A stretch of 64,000 nt of DNA, from positions 2,850,427-2,914,426 of the forward strand of contig JADCRD010000001.1 in the NCBI GenBank assembly GCA_014946745.1, given 5' to 3'. The notes below the pieces were generated by a model. The model was given only the letters and a program-made list of their open reading frames with translations. It had not been told where the DNA came from and searched no databases. The position numbers and the translations under genes are program-made. Below are positions 47,114 through 55,777 of the stretch, one piece after another. Numbering within the stretch: the stretch's first letter is position 1; every line of letters starts with the position of its first letter. This DNA is from Lysobacterales bacterium (GTDB lineage Bacteria; Pseudomonadota; Gammaproteobacteria; Xanthomonadales; Xanthomonadaceae).

Positions 47114-48922
47114 ATGGCACGCCTCTCCACCCCTGCCCTGATCGCCTCGCTCAGCGGTGTCGCCCTGGTCGCACTGATCGCGCTGAGCGACGGGCCGAAA
47201 GCCCCTGCGAAAGCGCCCGCCCATGACCCTGGCCCCGCGGCCTTCGTGATCCGCGGCGCGCGCGTGTTTGACGGCGACACGCTCTGGCCGCGCGCCGATG
47301 TCGCCGTGCGCGACGGCCGCATCGAAGCGATCGCCGAGTCACTGTCCACCGATGGGCTCAGCGTGATCGAAGCCGACGGCCAGACCCTGCTGCCCGGATT
47401 CATCGACGCCCACGTGCATGCCTACGGCGACGGCCGCCGCGAGGCCCTGCGCTTCGGCACCACCACCGTGCTCGACATGTTCGGCGATCCGAGCAACTTG
47501 CAAGGCGCGCGCGTCGAACGGGAGTCGCTTGAGCTCACCGACCGCGCCGACCTGTGGGGCGCGGGGTTTCTTGCGACTGCACGCGGCGGTCATGGCACCC
47601 AGTTCGGCGTGGTGGTGCCCACGCTGGACTCGCCGGACGCAGCCCCGCAGTGGGTCGCGGCGCGGCGCAGCGAAGGCTCGGACTTCATCAAGCTGGTGCG
47701 CGAGGACCTGTCCGCCTACCGCGACACCGAGCGTCTGCCCACCTTGGACGCTGCGCGCTCGCAGGCCGTGATCAGCGCCGCCCAAGCGGAGGGCCTGCGC
47801 GCGCTGGTGCACGTCTCCACCGTGGCCAATGCCATCGAGGTGCTGCAACAGGGCGCCGATGGCCTGGTGCACGTGCCCCAGGACGCGGGCGATGACCGCG
47901 CCTTCGTTGCGGCCGCCCGCGCGCGCGGCGCCTTCGTCACGCCGACGCTCTCGGTCATCGCCGCGTTCTCCGGCCGCGAGAACACTCTGGCAGAGCATCC
48001 CCGCCTGGCCGAGCGCCTGTCGGCCAACCAGCGCGGACAGCTGCGCGGACGGCCCAGCTTCGGGCCACTGGCGACCCAGCTGATCGATCGCGCCAAGGCC
48101 CGCGTTGCCGCCCTGCACGCGGCCGGGGTGCCGGTGCTGGCCGGCACCGATGCGCCGAATCCCGGCACGGCTTTCGGCGCGTCCATGCACGATGAGCTGG
48201 CCCTGCTGGTCGAGGCCGGCCTGCGCCCGATCGATGCCCTGCGTGCGGCGACGTCCGTGCCGGCACAGCACTTCGGCCTCGCCGACCGCGGGCGCATCGC
48301 GCCAGGCCTGCGCGCGGACCTCGTGCTCGTCGAGGGCGATCCCAGCGCGGACATTCGCGCCACCCGCGAGCTCGTGAACGTGTGGAAGAACGGGCGCCGC
48401 GTCGATCCGCGCCCGCCGGCCGAATCCGTGGCGAAGCTGGCCGCCGGCATGCTCGCCGATTTCGAGGAAGACGCCCTTCCGCAGACCTGGATGCCGGCGT
48501 CGGACCAGATGCAGGGCGGGCGCTCGACCGCGCGGATGGCACGCATCGAAGGCGGCGCGGCAGACAGCGCGGGCGCGCTGCGCGTCGAGGTCGAGCTCAC
48601 CGAGCAGGGCGTCGGTGGCCAGCCGGCCTGGGCCGGGGTGTTCTTCAGCCCGGGTGCCACGCCCATGGCCGCGGTCGACGCCAGCTCAATATCCACGCTG
48701 CGGCTGCAGGTGCGCAGCGCGGCCCCGCTGCAGCTGCTGCTGTTCTCCGGCGAAGGCGCGCCAGCGGTGGTGCCGATCGCCGCCAGCGCCGAATGGCGAA
48801 GCGTCGAGATCGACCTGTCGACGCAGGCAGGCTTCGACCGCTCGCGCCTGCGCGGCATCAGCCTCAGTGCCACCGGCAGAGGCGCGCAGCAGTTCGATAT
48901 CGACGAGGTTGAAGTCCGATAG
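47114..48922 (+). CDS. Amidohydrolase with C-terminal CIA30-like domain
   Basis: The 602-residue protein has an N-terminal hydrophobic signal/anchor (ALIASLSGVALVALIAL). The amidohydrolase barrel spans about 45-430, with metal motif FIDAHVHAYG, the HVSTVANA and VHVPQDAGDD histidines and AGTDAPNPG. Its C-terminal 165 residues (from about 436, ADFEEDALPQTWMPASDQMQGG) resemble the CIA30/CBM11 beta-sandwich. It is probably periplasmic and imidazolonepropionase-like in subfamily; substrate is unknown. It is the third gene of the exporter operon, which suggests processing of an exported or imported peptide-like compound. Confidence 0.85.
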   Translation: MARLSTPALIASLSGVALVALIALSDGPKAPAKAPAHDPGPAAFVIRGARVFDGDTLWPRADVAVRDGRIEAIAESLSTDGLSVIEADGQTLLPGFIDAHVHAYGDGRREALRFGTTTVLDMFGDPSNLQGARVERESLELTDRADLWGAGFLATARGGHGTQFGVVVPTLDSPDAAPQWVAARRSEGSDFIKLVREDLSAYRDTERLPTLDAARSQAVISAAQAEGLRALVHVSTVANAIEVLQQGADGLVHVPQDAGDDRAFVAAARARGAFVTPTLSVIAAFSGRENTLAEHPRLAERLSANQRGQLRGRPSFGPLATQLIDRAKARVAALHAAGVPVLAGTDAPNPGTAFGASMHDELALLVEAGLRPIDALRAATSVPAQHFGLADRGRIAPGLRADLVLVEGDPSADIRATRELVNVWKNGRRVDPRPPAESVAKLAAGMLADFEEDALPQTWMPASDQMQGGRSTARMARIEGGAADSAGALRVEVELTEQGVGGQPAWAGVFFSPGATPMAAVDASSISTLRLQVRSAAPLQLLLFSGEGAPAVVPIAASAEWRSVEIDLSTQAGFDRSRLRGISLSATGRGAQQFDIDEVEVR

Positions 48923-48956
48923 GTGAGACATCGGCCCACGCGACCAGGGCCGTCCG

Positions 48957-49290
48957 CATAGGGTGGGTCTTGACCCACCAGAGCTCAACATTCGCCGCAG
49001 TCTTTGCAGCAATGCATTCACCGCACATCGTTTCGGACATCGGATTCCGCCACACCGGGGCGAGCCTTCGCTGCCACGGTGGGCCAGGGCTCGCCGCGTG
49101 AGTGCGGCGGAATACGGCGGGCCAAAGGGCTGACCGGAAGCGCTTGCTCTTTGCTTGAAGCGACACGACGACGAAGCAGAACCGAGGCGAATGTTGAGCT
49201 TATGGTGGGTCAAGACCCACCCCATGAACTCGCTTCATGCTGACTGCTTGAGGCGAGTGTTGAGCTCCGGTGGGTCAAGACCCACCCTAT
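48957..49290. repeat. Paired palindromic repeat element with extended inverted arms
   Basis: The palindrome occurs three times: TT form at 48962-48979 and AA forms at 49204-49221 and 49269-49286. The first two are ends of a larger inverted repeat: after the palindrome both arms carry AGCTCAACATTCGCC (the second as its complement before the palindrome), giving terminal arms of nearly 40 bases around a 268-base unit. A degenerate GGTGGGCC copy lies near 49077. The unit fills the gap before the histidine kinase and has no credible gene. Confidence 0.7.
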
Positions 49291-49318
49291 GGCCACGCAG
49301 CCGATCTAGGCTATCCCC

Positions 49319-50512
49319 ATGAAACCCGCGCTCGCAGCTCCCCCGCCGCAGCACAGCCTCAACGAGCACGAGCCGCAGCGCTGGTGGGGGCTGCTGTACC
49401 TGGTGTTCGTCTTCCTGCCCCTGTTCTTCGTGCCGCAGCAGCTCGGCCGATTGCTGCTGCCCTCGCTGGCGGCCTGCGCGATCTTCCTGCCGCTGTGGCT
49501 GCGCTTCAGCGACCGCCACACTGGCGCCCGCACGCGCGACCTCTGCATCTACGGCAGCGCCGCGCTGGGGTATGCGCTGATGACGGTGAACCCGGGCGGC
49601 AACACCTTCGTGATCTATGCGATGACGATGGCGGCCACGGTGTGGGCGCCGCGGCGGGCGGTGCTGTCAGCACTGTTGTTCTGGGGGCTGATGACCGCGC
49701 AGTTCTTCCTGCAGATGCCGGACTGGCGCTATGCGCTGGGCGTGAGCATCGCGATGGCGATGATCGGCGGCATGGCCTGCGCGGGGATCCTCGCCAGCCG
49801 CACCCGCGAACGCCACCAGGCGGTGCTCAAGCTCAGCCAGGACGAAGTGCGCCGCCTCGCTGCGCTGGCCGAGCGCGAGCGCATCGGTCGCGACCTGCAC
49901 GATGCGCTGGGGCATACGCTGTCGCTGGTGGTGCTGAAGACCCAGCTCGCGCGACGCCTGCTGGACCGTGATCCGCACGCGGCAGAGGAGCAGCTTGCCG
50001 AGCTTGAACAGGCCGCACGCGGCGCACTCGACCAGGTGCGCGAAGCGGTCAGCGGTATCCGCGCCGGTGGCCTGCAGTCCGAGATCGCCGCCGCCCGGCT
50101 TGCGCTGCTCAGCGCCGAGGTGAAGCTGGACGCGCAGCTGCCCGCGCTGGAGCTGCCGGCGCCGCTGGATCAGGCCTTCGCGATGGCGCTTCGCGAGGCG
50201 GTGACCAATGTGATCCGCCATGCGCGCGCCAGCCGCGTGGACATTGAGCTGCGCCGTGTCGGCAACGATGCGAACGCCGTGTGGCAGCTGCAGATCAGCG
50301 ACGACGGCATCGGTGGCGCGCGCGCCCGCGACGGCCATCAGGGCGTGCCGGGATTCGCCGAGCGACTGCAGGCCATCGGCGGCCGCGTCGAGCTGGACAG
50401 CCCGCCCGGACTCGGTACACGCCTGCTGCTGAGTGCGCCCGCGACGCTACCGCAGGCCGGGTCAGCTTCTGCAAGAGGGGGCGCAATCAATGATTCGACT
50501 GGTACTCGCTGA
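49319..50512 (+). CDS. DesK-like sensor histidine kinase (HisKA_3)
   Basis: This 397-residue kinase has about five N-terminal membrane helices (22-160), the dimerisation/phosphoacceptor helix with H194 in ERERIGRDLHDALGHTLS, and an HATPase domain (REAVTNVIRHA, DDGIGG, GVPGFAERLQ). The short-loop multi-helix sensor is like DesK, which senses membrane state. It is translationally coupled to the response regulator by a 23-base overlap. The nearest plausible target is the exporter operon upstream. Confidence 0.92.
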   Translation: MKPALAAPPPQHSLNEHEPQRWWGLLYLVFVFLPLFFVPQQLGRLLLPSLAACAIFLPLWLRFSDRHTGARTRDLCIYGSAALGYALMTVNPGGNTFVIYAMTMAATVWAPRRAVLSALLFWGLMTAQFFLQMPDWRYALGVSIAMAMIGGMACAGILASRTRERHQAVLKLSQDEVRRLAALAERERIGRDLHDALGHTLSLVVLKTQLARRLLDRDPHAAEEQLAELEQAARGALDQVREAVSGIRAGGLQSEIAAARLALLSAEVKLDAQLPALELPAPLDQAFAMALREAVTNVIRHARASRVDIELRRVGNDANAVWQLQISDDGIGGARARDGHQGVPGFAERLQAIGGRVELDSPPGLGTRLLLSAPATLPQAGSASARGGAINDSTGTR

Positions 50513-51092
50513 AGACCAGGCCCTGGTGCGCGGCGCCCTGGCCGCACTGCTTGGACTTGAACACGACCTTGCGGTAGTCGCCGCATGCGCCGACGGCGAT
50601 AGCGCACTCGCCGAAGTGCAGCGGCTGCAACCGGAGCTGCTGGTGACCGACATCGAGATGCCCGGCCGCACCGGGCTGGAGCTTGCGGAGGCCGTGCGCG
50701 CGCTGAACTTGCCGACCCGCGTGGTGATCGTCACCACCTTCGCCCGCGCCGGCTATCTGCGCCGCGCGCTCGATGCCGGCGTGCGCGGCTATCTGCTGAA
50801 GGACGCGCCGGCCGAGAAGCTCGCCGAGGCGCTGCGGCAAGTCCACCGCGGTGGCCGCGCCATCGATCCGCAGCTGGCGATGGCCGCCTGGGACGACGTC
50901 GATCCCTTGAATGAGCGCGAGCGCCAGGTCCTGCGTTTGGCCGGCGAAGGGGCGAAGAGCGCCGACATCGCCGCGCGCCTCCATCTGAGCCAGGGCACCG
51001 TGCGCAACTACCTGAGCGAAGCGATTGGCAAGCTCGGCGCCGAGAACCGCATCGAGGCCTACCGCGTTGCCCGCCAGCGCGGATGGCTTTGA
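50490..51092 (+). CDS. DesR-like response regulator (NarL/LuxR type)
   Basis: The 200-residue regulator has a receiver domain with phospho-acceptor D54 (VTDIEMPGRTG) and K104 (YLLKDAP), and a LuxR-type HTH (LNERERQVLRLAGEGAKSAD, SQGTVRNYLSEAIGKL). A GAGGGGG site precedes ATG 50490 inside the end of the kinase gene. Cognate partner of the kinase at 49319. Confidence 0.93.
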   Translation: MIRLVLAEDQALVRGALAALLGLEHDLAVVAACADGDSALAEVQRLQPELLVTDIEMPGRTGLELAEAVRALNLPTRVVIVTTFARAGYLRRALDAGVRGYLLKDAPAEKLAEALRQVHRGGRAIDPQLAMAAWDDVDPLNERERQVLRLAGEGAKSADIAARLHLSQGTVRNYLSEAIGKLGAENRIEAYRVARQRGWL

Positions 51093-51387
51093 AGAGATAC
51101 GCAGCGAACTCAGACCGTTCTCCGATAAGCGCTCACCCCGGTGCGACGGGGGCATCGCTGCGTCTCGGCGGCGTTTCAGGCCAGCTCGCGACAACGGCCC
51201 CTGGCTCACGCTGATCCGCGCCTTGCTCCGCTTGAATCGCCGCAGCGTGCGTACGCTGCCGATCTGTCAGCCCAAGGCTCAGGCGCCCCTGCAGAGCGGC
51301 AGAGGGTCGTTCGGTGCATCGCGCCGGAGCGGCGAAGCTCAAGCCCGCAGCCGAATGCAGACTGGGCTGATCGCGTTGTCTGGCGTC

Positions 51388-51422
51388 CCAAAAAGAAACC
51401 CCGATGCCAGACGACACCGGGG
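51388..51422 (-). terminator. Intrinsic terminator of the histone-like gene
   Basis: On the minus strand CCCCGGTG pairs with CATCGGGG (one G-U pair) around an 8-base loop, then TTTCTTTTT follows. The shape is a standard rho-independent terminator, 63-97 bases beyond the histone-like stop. The rest of the 51093-51387 gap shows nothing recognisable. Confidence 0.82.
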
Positions 51423-51434
51423 CTGATGTTCTGC

Positions 51435-51462
51435 CGTGAGGCGACCGCGAAGTCGCCTCACG
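51435..51462. other. Hairpin between histone-like stop and terminator
   Basis: CGTGAGGCGAC (51435-51445) pairs perfectly with GTCGCCTCACG (51452-51462) around the loop CGCGAA. It precedes the U-tailed terminator in the 3' untranslated region and may stabilise the mRNA end. Confidence 0.55.
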
Positions 51463-51484
51463 TGCGAGCTTGCAGCGCGACGCT

Positions 51485-51907
51485 TCAGACCACCGGAGCA
51501 GCCGGCGGCGGCACGAGCGGAGCAGCGGGCTTCTTCTTTGCCGCCGGCTTCTTGGCAGCCACCTTCTTTGCCGCAGGCTTCTTGGCAGGAGCCGCTTTCT
51601 TGGCAACAGCCTTCTTCGCAGGAGCAGCCTTCTTCGCAGCGACCTTCTTGGCGGGGGCCTTCTTGACCGCAGCCTTCTTGGCAGGAGCGGCCTTCTTGGC
51701 AACAGCCTTCTTGGCCGGCGCCTTCTTGGCCGCCACCTTCTTCACCGCGGCCTTCTTGGCCGGAGCAGCCGCCTTCTTCGCGGCAGCCTTCTTGGCCGGA
51801 GCAGCGGCCTTCTTAGCAGCGGCCTTCTTGGCCGGAGCAGCCGCCTTCTTGGCGGCAGCCTTCTTGGCCGGAGCGGCCTTCTTCGCAGCAGGTTTCTTGA
51901 TAGCCAT
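51485..51907 (-). CDS. Histone H1-like Lys/Ala/Pro repeat protein (AlgP-like)
   Basis: This 140-residue protein starts MAIKKPAAKKAAPAKK and is built almost wholly of KKAAAPAKKAAAKK-type repeats, with a short neutral tail (APLVPPPAAPVV). It resembles the C-terminal half of histone H1 and Pseudomonas AlgP/AlgR3, DNA-binding proteins of the nucleoid. GAGGAA precedes ATG 51907; 55 more upstream residues in frame are not histone-like. The DNA repeat is prone to slippage, so copy number probably varies between strains. Confidence 0.85.
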   Translation of the reverse strand: MAIKKPAAKKAAPAKKAAAKKAAAPAKKAAAKKAAAPAKKAAAKKAAAPAKKAAVKKVAAKKAPAKKAVAKKAAPAKKAAVKKAPAKKVAAKKAAPAKKAVAKKAAPAKKPAAKKVAAKKPAAKKKPAAPLVPPPAAPVV

Positions 51908-52798
51908 CGTCGGGTTCCTCGTCAGGGTTGATCGCAACTCTTTCAACACGCTTACTGCGGCGCGGACATCCGGTTCCGCCACCACTCCATTCCCGGACAC
52001 CGCGTCCGGTTCCGCGTCTGAGCTCCTTCCCTGGATGCCCAGCCGATCACGCGCGCGAGACCACAAGTCCACGCGTCCAAACGCACGAGTCGAATGCCGC
52101 GGCGACCGCCGCGAGCAGCGTGATGCGGACCGGGTTCGGACCGCGGATCCGGCGACGTGCCGCAGGCGGCGACGTTCCGGGCGAGCGTGTTTTCCGAAGA
52201 GAACGCGGCTCCACCCTTTGCAGGGAATTGCAGAGAGTGCTCTGCCGGAGACCGCTTCGATGGCTCGCTATGTTCAACGCCATGTGTTCTGTTCTTGACA
52301 CGCTGCGCGAAAACTAATCAGCGGTTTTCGCAGTGTCAACATAGTTGTCGCGCGCGCTTCGCGCAAAGCCTTCTCGCATGCGCGATTCGAAGCATCGAAA
52401 GCGCCCTGCAAGCCACTCGGGCGGACCCTATTCCGCTTCGATAAGTAGCAGAACCAAACGCCGAAAGCCTTGCGGCGCAATCGTCTTCGCGAATCAGCAT
52501 CGAATGATCGCGATTTTCGCCAGCACCACTTCGTGCTGCGCCGCGAAAAGGATGCACGACCTGCTTCGGTTCATGCTCGCAGGGCCTTTAAGCGCTCCAT
52601 CTGCGCGAAAGTGCGCGAACTTGCGCGAGCACTGCGCCTCGAAACGCATGCGTGTGCGAGCTGATGCGCAGCATCGACGCGGCAATCAGAGGCCTCTACG
52701 AAGGTCGCGCACCGCCACAGGCAGGCACCGGCTGGGACCTCGGACGCTGGCGACTGATCCGTGCAGATCCATGCGCCAGTTCGGACGACAGAAACGCG
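51908..52798. other. Gene-free stretch of about 890 bases
   Basis: No credible gene is seen on either strand. From about 52290 the base composition is visibly less GC-rich than its surroundings. A long imperfect hairpin lies at 52295-52339: TTGACAC and CGAAAAC pair with GTTTTCG and GTGTCAA with small bulges, and both arms contain a TTGACA. Downstream, TGCGCGAA-type words recur (52304, 52602, 52613, 52622). It may contain the histone-like gene's long leader, a small RNA, or remnant DNA. Confidence 0.5.
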
Positions 52799-52821
52799 AA
52801 CGGGGCGCTGAGCGCCCCGTT
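52799..52821 (-). terminator. Terminator-like hairpin after gcvH
   Basis: AACGGGGCGCT (52799-52809) and AGCGCCCCGTT (52811-52821) form an 11-base stem 41 bases beyond the gcvH stop. The minus strand continues CGCGTTTCTGT, a modest U-tract. Confidence 0.6.
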
Positions 52822-52861
52822 CTCTGAAGTGCATGTGACCGCCGAAGCGGGCGCCGAAGCC

Positions 52862-53248
52862 TCACTCTTCGATCAGCTCAGCGTACTCATCCGGGCCGAG
52901 CAGCTCTTCGAGCTGTGCGGGCTCGGAGGGCTTGAGCACGAACAGCCAACCCTTGCCGTAGGCGTCGCCGTTGATGGTCTCGGGCGCGTCGGCCAGCTCT
53001 TCATTGACCGCAACGATGGTGCCGGAGACCGGCGCATAGACGTCGCTGGCGGCCTTGACCGATTCAACCACCGCGACCCCTTTGCCGGCTTCGACTTCAT
53101 CGCCGACGCCAGGCAGCTCGACGTAGACAAGGTCGCCCAGCTGAGCCTGTGCATGGTCAGAGATGCCAACGGTGACGCGACCGTCGTCCTCCAGCCGCGC
53201 CCACTCGTGGGATTTCAGGAACTTCAGGTCGCCGGGAATCTCGCTCAT
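52862..53248 (-). CDS. gcvH: Glycine cleavage system H protein
   Basis: GcvH carries the aminomethyl group on a lipoyl arm between the P, T and L proteins. The 128-residue sequence has the lipoylated lysine K65 in [17 protein letters not shown] and the usual N-terminal [13 protein letters not shown] strong AAGGAG site precedes the start. It lies 90 bases downstream of gcvT on the same strand; gcvP is not in the window. Confidence 0.97.
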   Translation of the reverse strand: MSEIPGDLKFLKSHEWARLEDDGRVTVGISDHAQAQLGDLVYVELPGVGDEVEAGKGVAVVESVKAASDVYAPVSGTIVAVNEELADAPETINGDAYGKGWLFVLKPSEPAQLEELLGPDEYAELIEE

Positions 53249-53338
53249 GGGTCTGCTCCTTGGCAGGCGGTGGTTCGGAGTGGGGCGATGCGCAGCGGCA
53301 TTGCAGGCGGCGGGAGTTTATCAGTCGGATGTGTGGGT

Positions 53339-54424
53339 TCAGATGCCCTCGCGCGGCTTGCCCTCGCGCACGAAGGGCGGCGTCACCTGGCGGACCGCCA
53401 CATCGCGACCGCGGATGTCGACGGCCAGCGGCCCGGGCTCGCCGGCCGGCACGCGCGCGAAGGCGATGGCCTTGCCCAGCGTCGGCGAGAAGGTGCCCGA
53501 GAGGATCTCGCCGTCGCCGCTCGCCGTGCGTACGGTCTGGCCGTGGCGCAGCACGCCTTTGTCATCCAGCACCAGGCCGATCAGCCGGCGCGGCGCGCCG
53601 GCAGCCTTCTGCGCTTCCAGCGCGCTGCGGCCGATGAAGTCGCGGCCTTCGTCCAGCGCGACGGTCCAGGCGAGACCCGCCTCCCAGGGCGTGGTGTCCT
53701 CGTCCATGTCCTGACCGTAGAGATTCATGCCGGCTTCCAGGCGCAGGGTGTCGCGCGCACCGAGGCCGCAGGGCTTCACGCCGACGTCGAGCAGGCGGTT
53801 CCAGAGCGCCACCGCCTCGCCCTCGGCAACGATGATCTCGAAGCCGTCCTCGCCGGTGTAGCCGGTGCGGGCGATGAAGAGCCCCTGCACCTCCGCGGCA
53901 GCGAACTTGCCGACCGGCTCGACCGCGGCACGGCCTTCCGCACTCAGCAGTCCGAGCACGCGCTCACGCGCGTTCGGGCCCTGCACAGCGATCATCGACA
54001 GCTCAGGGCGCTCGCGCACCTCGATGCCGAACGGCGCCGCCTTGGCGATGATCCAGGCCATGTCCTTGTCGCGGGTCGCGGCGTTGACCACCAGACGGAA
54101 GAAGTCGTCGGCGAGGAAATAGACGATCAGATCGTCGACCACGCCGCCGCGCTCGTTGAGCATGCAGGAGTACAGCGCCTTGCCGGGCTTCCTGAGCTTG
54201 TCGACCGAGTTGGCCAGCAGCTGCCGCAGGAAGGCGCGGACGTTCTCGCCGTGGAGATCGACTACGGTCATGTGCGAGACATCGAACATGCCGGCATCGC
54301 GACGCACCTGGTGGTGCTCTTCGATCTGCGAGCCGTAGGCGATCGGCATGTCCCAGCCGCCGAAATCGACCATGCGGGCGCCAAGTTCACGGTGGCGGGC
54401 GTTCAACACGGTCTGCTGGCTCAT
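53339..54424 (-). CDS. gcvT: Glycine cleavage system T protein (aminomethyltransferase)
   Basis: GcvT releases ammonia and transfers the methylene group to tetrahydrofolate. The 361-residue protein starts [20 protein letters not shown] (TGGAG upstream) and has the folate-binding elements [30 protein letters not shown] and the C-terminal barrel ([19 protein letters not shown]). The open frame extends 659 residues further upstream, but that is antisense of the sigma-factor operon. No glycine riboswitch fits in the short leader, which includes a run of nine C. Confidence 0.96.
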   Translation of the reverse strand: MSQQTVLNARHRELGARMVDFGGWDMPIAYGSQIEEHHQVRRDAGMFDVSHMTVVDLHGENVRAFLRQLLANSVDKLRKPGKALYSCMLNERGGVVDDLIVYFLADDFFRLVVNAATRDKDMAWIIAKAAPFGIEVRERPELSMIAVQGPNARERVLGLLSAEGRAAVEPVGKFAAAEVQGLFIARTGYTGEDGFEIIVAEGEAVALWNRLLDVGVKPCGLGARDTLRLEAGMNLYGQDMDEDTTPWEAGLAWTVALDEGRDFIGRSALEAQKAAGAPRRLIGLVLDDKGVLRHGQTVRTASGDGEILSGTFSPTLGKAIAFARVPAGEPGPLAVDIRGRDVAVRQVTPPFVREGKPREGI

Positions 54425-54479
54425 GAGCGGGGCTCCAATGCGGGGGGGGGTTTGGATGAAGAGGCGCGAACGGCCGCGC

Positions 54480-54485
54480 ATTATC
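54480..54485 (-). promoter_or_regulatory. Possible -10 box of gcvT
   Basis: GATAAT (read on the minus strand) lies 56 bases before the gcvT start in the 114-base gap shared with the divergent sigma-factor gene. The -35 region (about GTTTAC) is weak. Confidence 0.35.
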
Positions 54486-54538
54486 GAGCTTCGAACGTGC
54501 AGGTAAACCCTTCGCCGCCGTAGGGCATCCGTGCACGT

Positions 54539-55147
54539 ATGCTCAACGCGACCCTGTCCTTGCCTGATGCGTCTGCCGTGACCGATGCCACCGTGCCCGC
54601 AGCCGATGACTGCGCGCCGTCCGATCCGCTGGCAGCGCTGGCGCGACGCGCGGCGCAGGGGGATGTGCTCGCGTTCGAGGCGCTGTACCGCGCCGAACAT
54701 CGGCGCCTCTTCGCCGCGGTGTGGCGCTTGGTCGGCGGTCACGTCGCACGCGCCGAAGAACTGACCCAGGACGCCTTCGTGCGCGCCTGGAAGGCGCTGC
54801 CCGCGTTTCGCTTCGAAGCGCCGGTCGGCGCCTGGCTGCATCGCCTGGCGGTGAATACCGCGCTGATGGACCTGCGAGGGCGGCGTGAAGCCGAGGACCT
54901 CGAAGTCGACGACAGCGCGCTCACCCTGCAGGTGGCGCCGCGCCAGAGCCAGGACCATCGCATCGATCTGCAGGCCGCGATCCTCAAGCTGCCGGCCCGC
55001 GCCCGCGCCGTGCTGGTGCTGCACGACATCGAGGGTCTGACCCACGAGGAAATCGGCGAGTCGCTGGGCATCGCGCCCGGCAGCTGCAAAGCCCACCTGC
55101 ACCGCGCGCGCCAGCATCTTCGGCGCGCACTTGGAGACACCGAATGA
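54539..55147 (+). CDS. ECF-family RNA polymerase sigma factor
   Basis: The 202-residue protein has sigma region 2 ([33 protein letters not shown]) and region 4 ([39 protein letters not shown]), an RpoE/SigW-type ECF factor without region 3. It overlaps the next gene by ATGA, as usual for sigma/anti-sigma pairs. It probably directs its own operon, which includes the DUF4097 protein. Confidence 0.92.
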   Translation: MLNATLSLPDASAVTDATVPAADDCAPSDPLAALARRAAQGDVLAFEALYRAEHRRLFAAVWRLVGGHVARAEELTQDAFVRAWKALPAFRFEAPVGAWLHRLAVNTALMDLRGRREAEDLEVDDSALTLQVAPRQSQDHRIDLQAAILKLPARARAVLVLHDIEGLTHEEIGESLGIAPGSCKAHLHRARQHLRRALGDTE

Positions 55148-55713
55148 ACTCCCTGCCCGATCACGACGACGACCTGGCCTGGCGCGAGCGTCTGCGCGCC
55201 GACGCGCCGGCGCCCCAGCGAACACCGGATCTGTGGCCCGGCATCGCCGCGCGGCTTGCGGTCCAAGACTCGGATGCGCGCGCCAACGCGGGCAGCGTGC
55301 CGGCGGCGGCGGTGCGCTCGGCTCGCGCCGGGCGCTGGCGGCGCCGCCGCGCCATCGCGGCCTCGCTGCTGGCCAGCGCCTGCCTGCTGGCGCTGATCGT
55401 GCTCGGCCTGCCGCTTCAGGAGCCCGCGCGAGTGGCGCCTTCGCCAATGGCGCAGACGCATCCGCTCGACACCCTGCTGCTGCGTGAGGCCAAAGGACTT
55501 GAACGCGAGTACGCCGCCGCCTTCGCCCAGTTTGAAGGCGCGCCGCTGCCGGCCGCGCTGCAGCCGGGCCTGCAGGCGCTCGATGTCGAGAGTCAACGCA
55601 TTCATGCCGCGCTGGCCGAACACCCTCGACAGTCGCGTCTGCTCGACGAACTGCGGCGCCTGCACCAGCGCCGCCTCGATCTTCTGCTGCGCGGCATTGA
55701 ACGCAACGCCTGA
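55144..55713 (+). CDS. Putative membrane anti-sigma factor
   Basis: This 189-residue protein has a cytoplasmic N-terminal segment (about 1-65), one membrane helix ([20 protein letters not shown]) and a periplasmic Leu/Arg-rich helical domain. It carries no HxxxCxxC zinc motif, so it is not a classical ZAS anti-sigma; the call rests on the coupled position after the ECF gene and the single-helix topology. The periplasmic part ([19 protein letters not shown]) is helical. Confidence 0.7.
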   Translation: MNSLPDHDDDLAWRERLRADAPAPQRTPDLWPGIAARLAVQDSDARANAGSVPAAAVRSARAGRWRRRRAIAASLLASACLLALIVLGLPLQEPARVAPSPMAQTHPLDTLLLREAKGLEREYAAAFAQFEGAPLPAALQPGLQALDVESQRIHAALAEHPRQSRLLDELRRLHQRRLDLLLRGIERNA

Positions 55714-55777
55714 GCGCTCCGCCTGCGCGCGCCGCGCGGGCAAGACACACCGAACACGAACTGTGAGAGACCCCGCC

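Noticed and set aside
49077-49180. Small proteins containing VGQDPP or IGWVLTH peptides near repeats
   Set aside because: These arise from translating the palindromic repeat in different frames; they have no ribosome binding sites or independent similarity.
52345-52827. A 160-residue plus-strand frame in the gene-free stretch
   Set aside because: Its composition (many Arg, Ser, Cys, no hydrophobic core) and lack of a ribosome binding site fit non-coding DNA.
54425-54538. Glycine riboswitch before gcvT
   Set aside because: Only about 50 bases lie between the possible promoter and the start codon, too few for a glycine aptamer.
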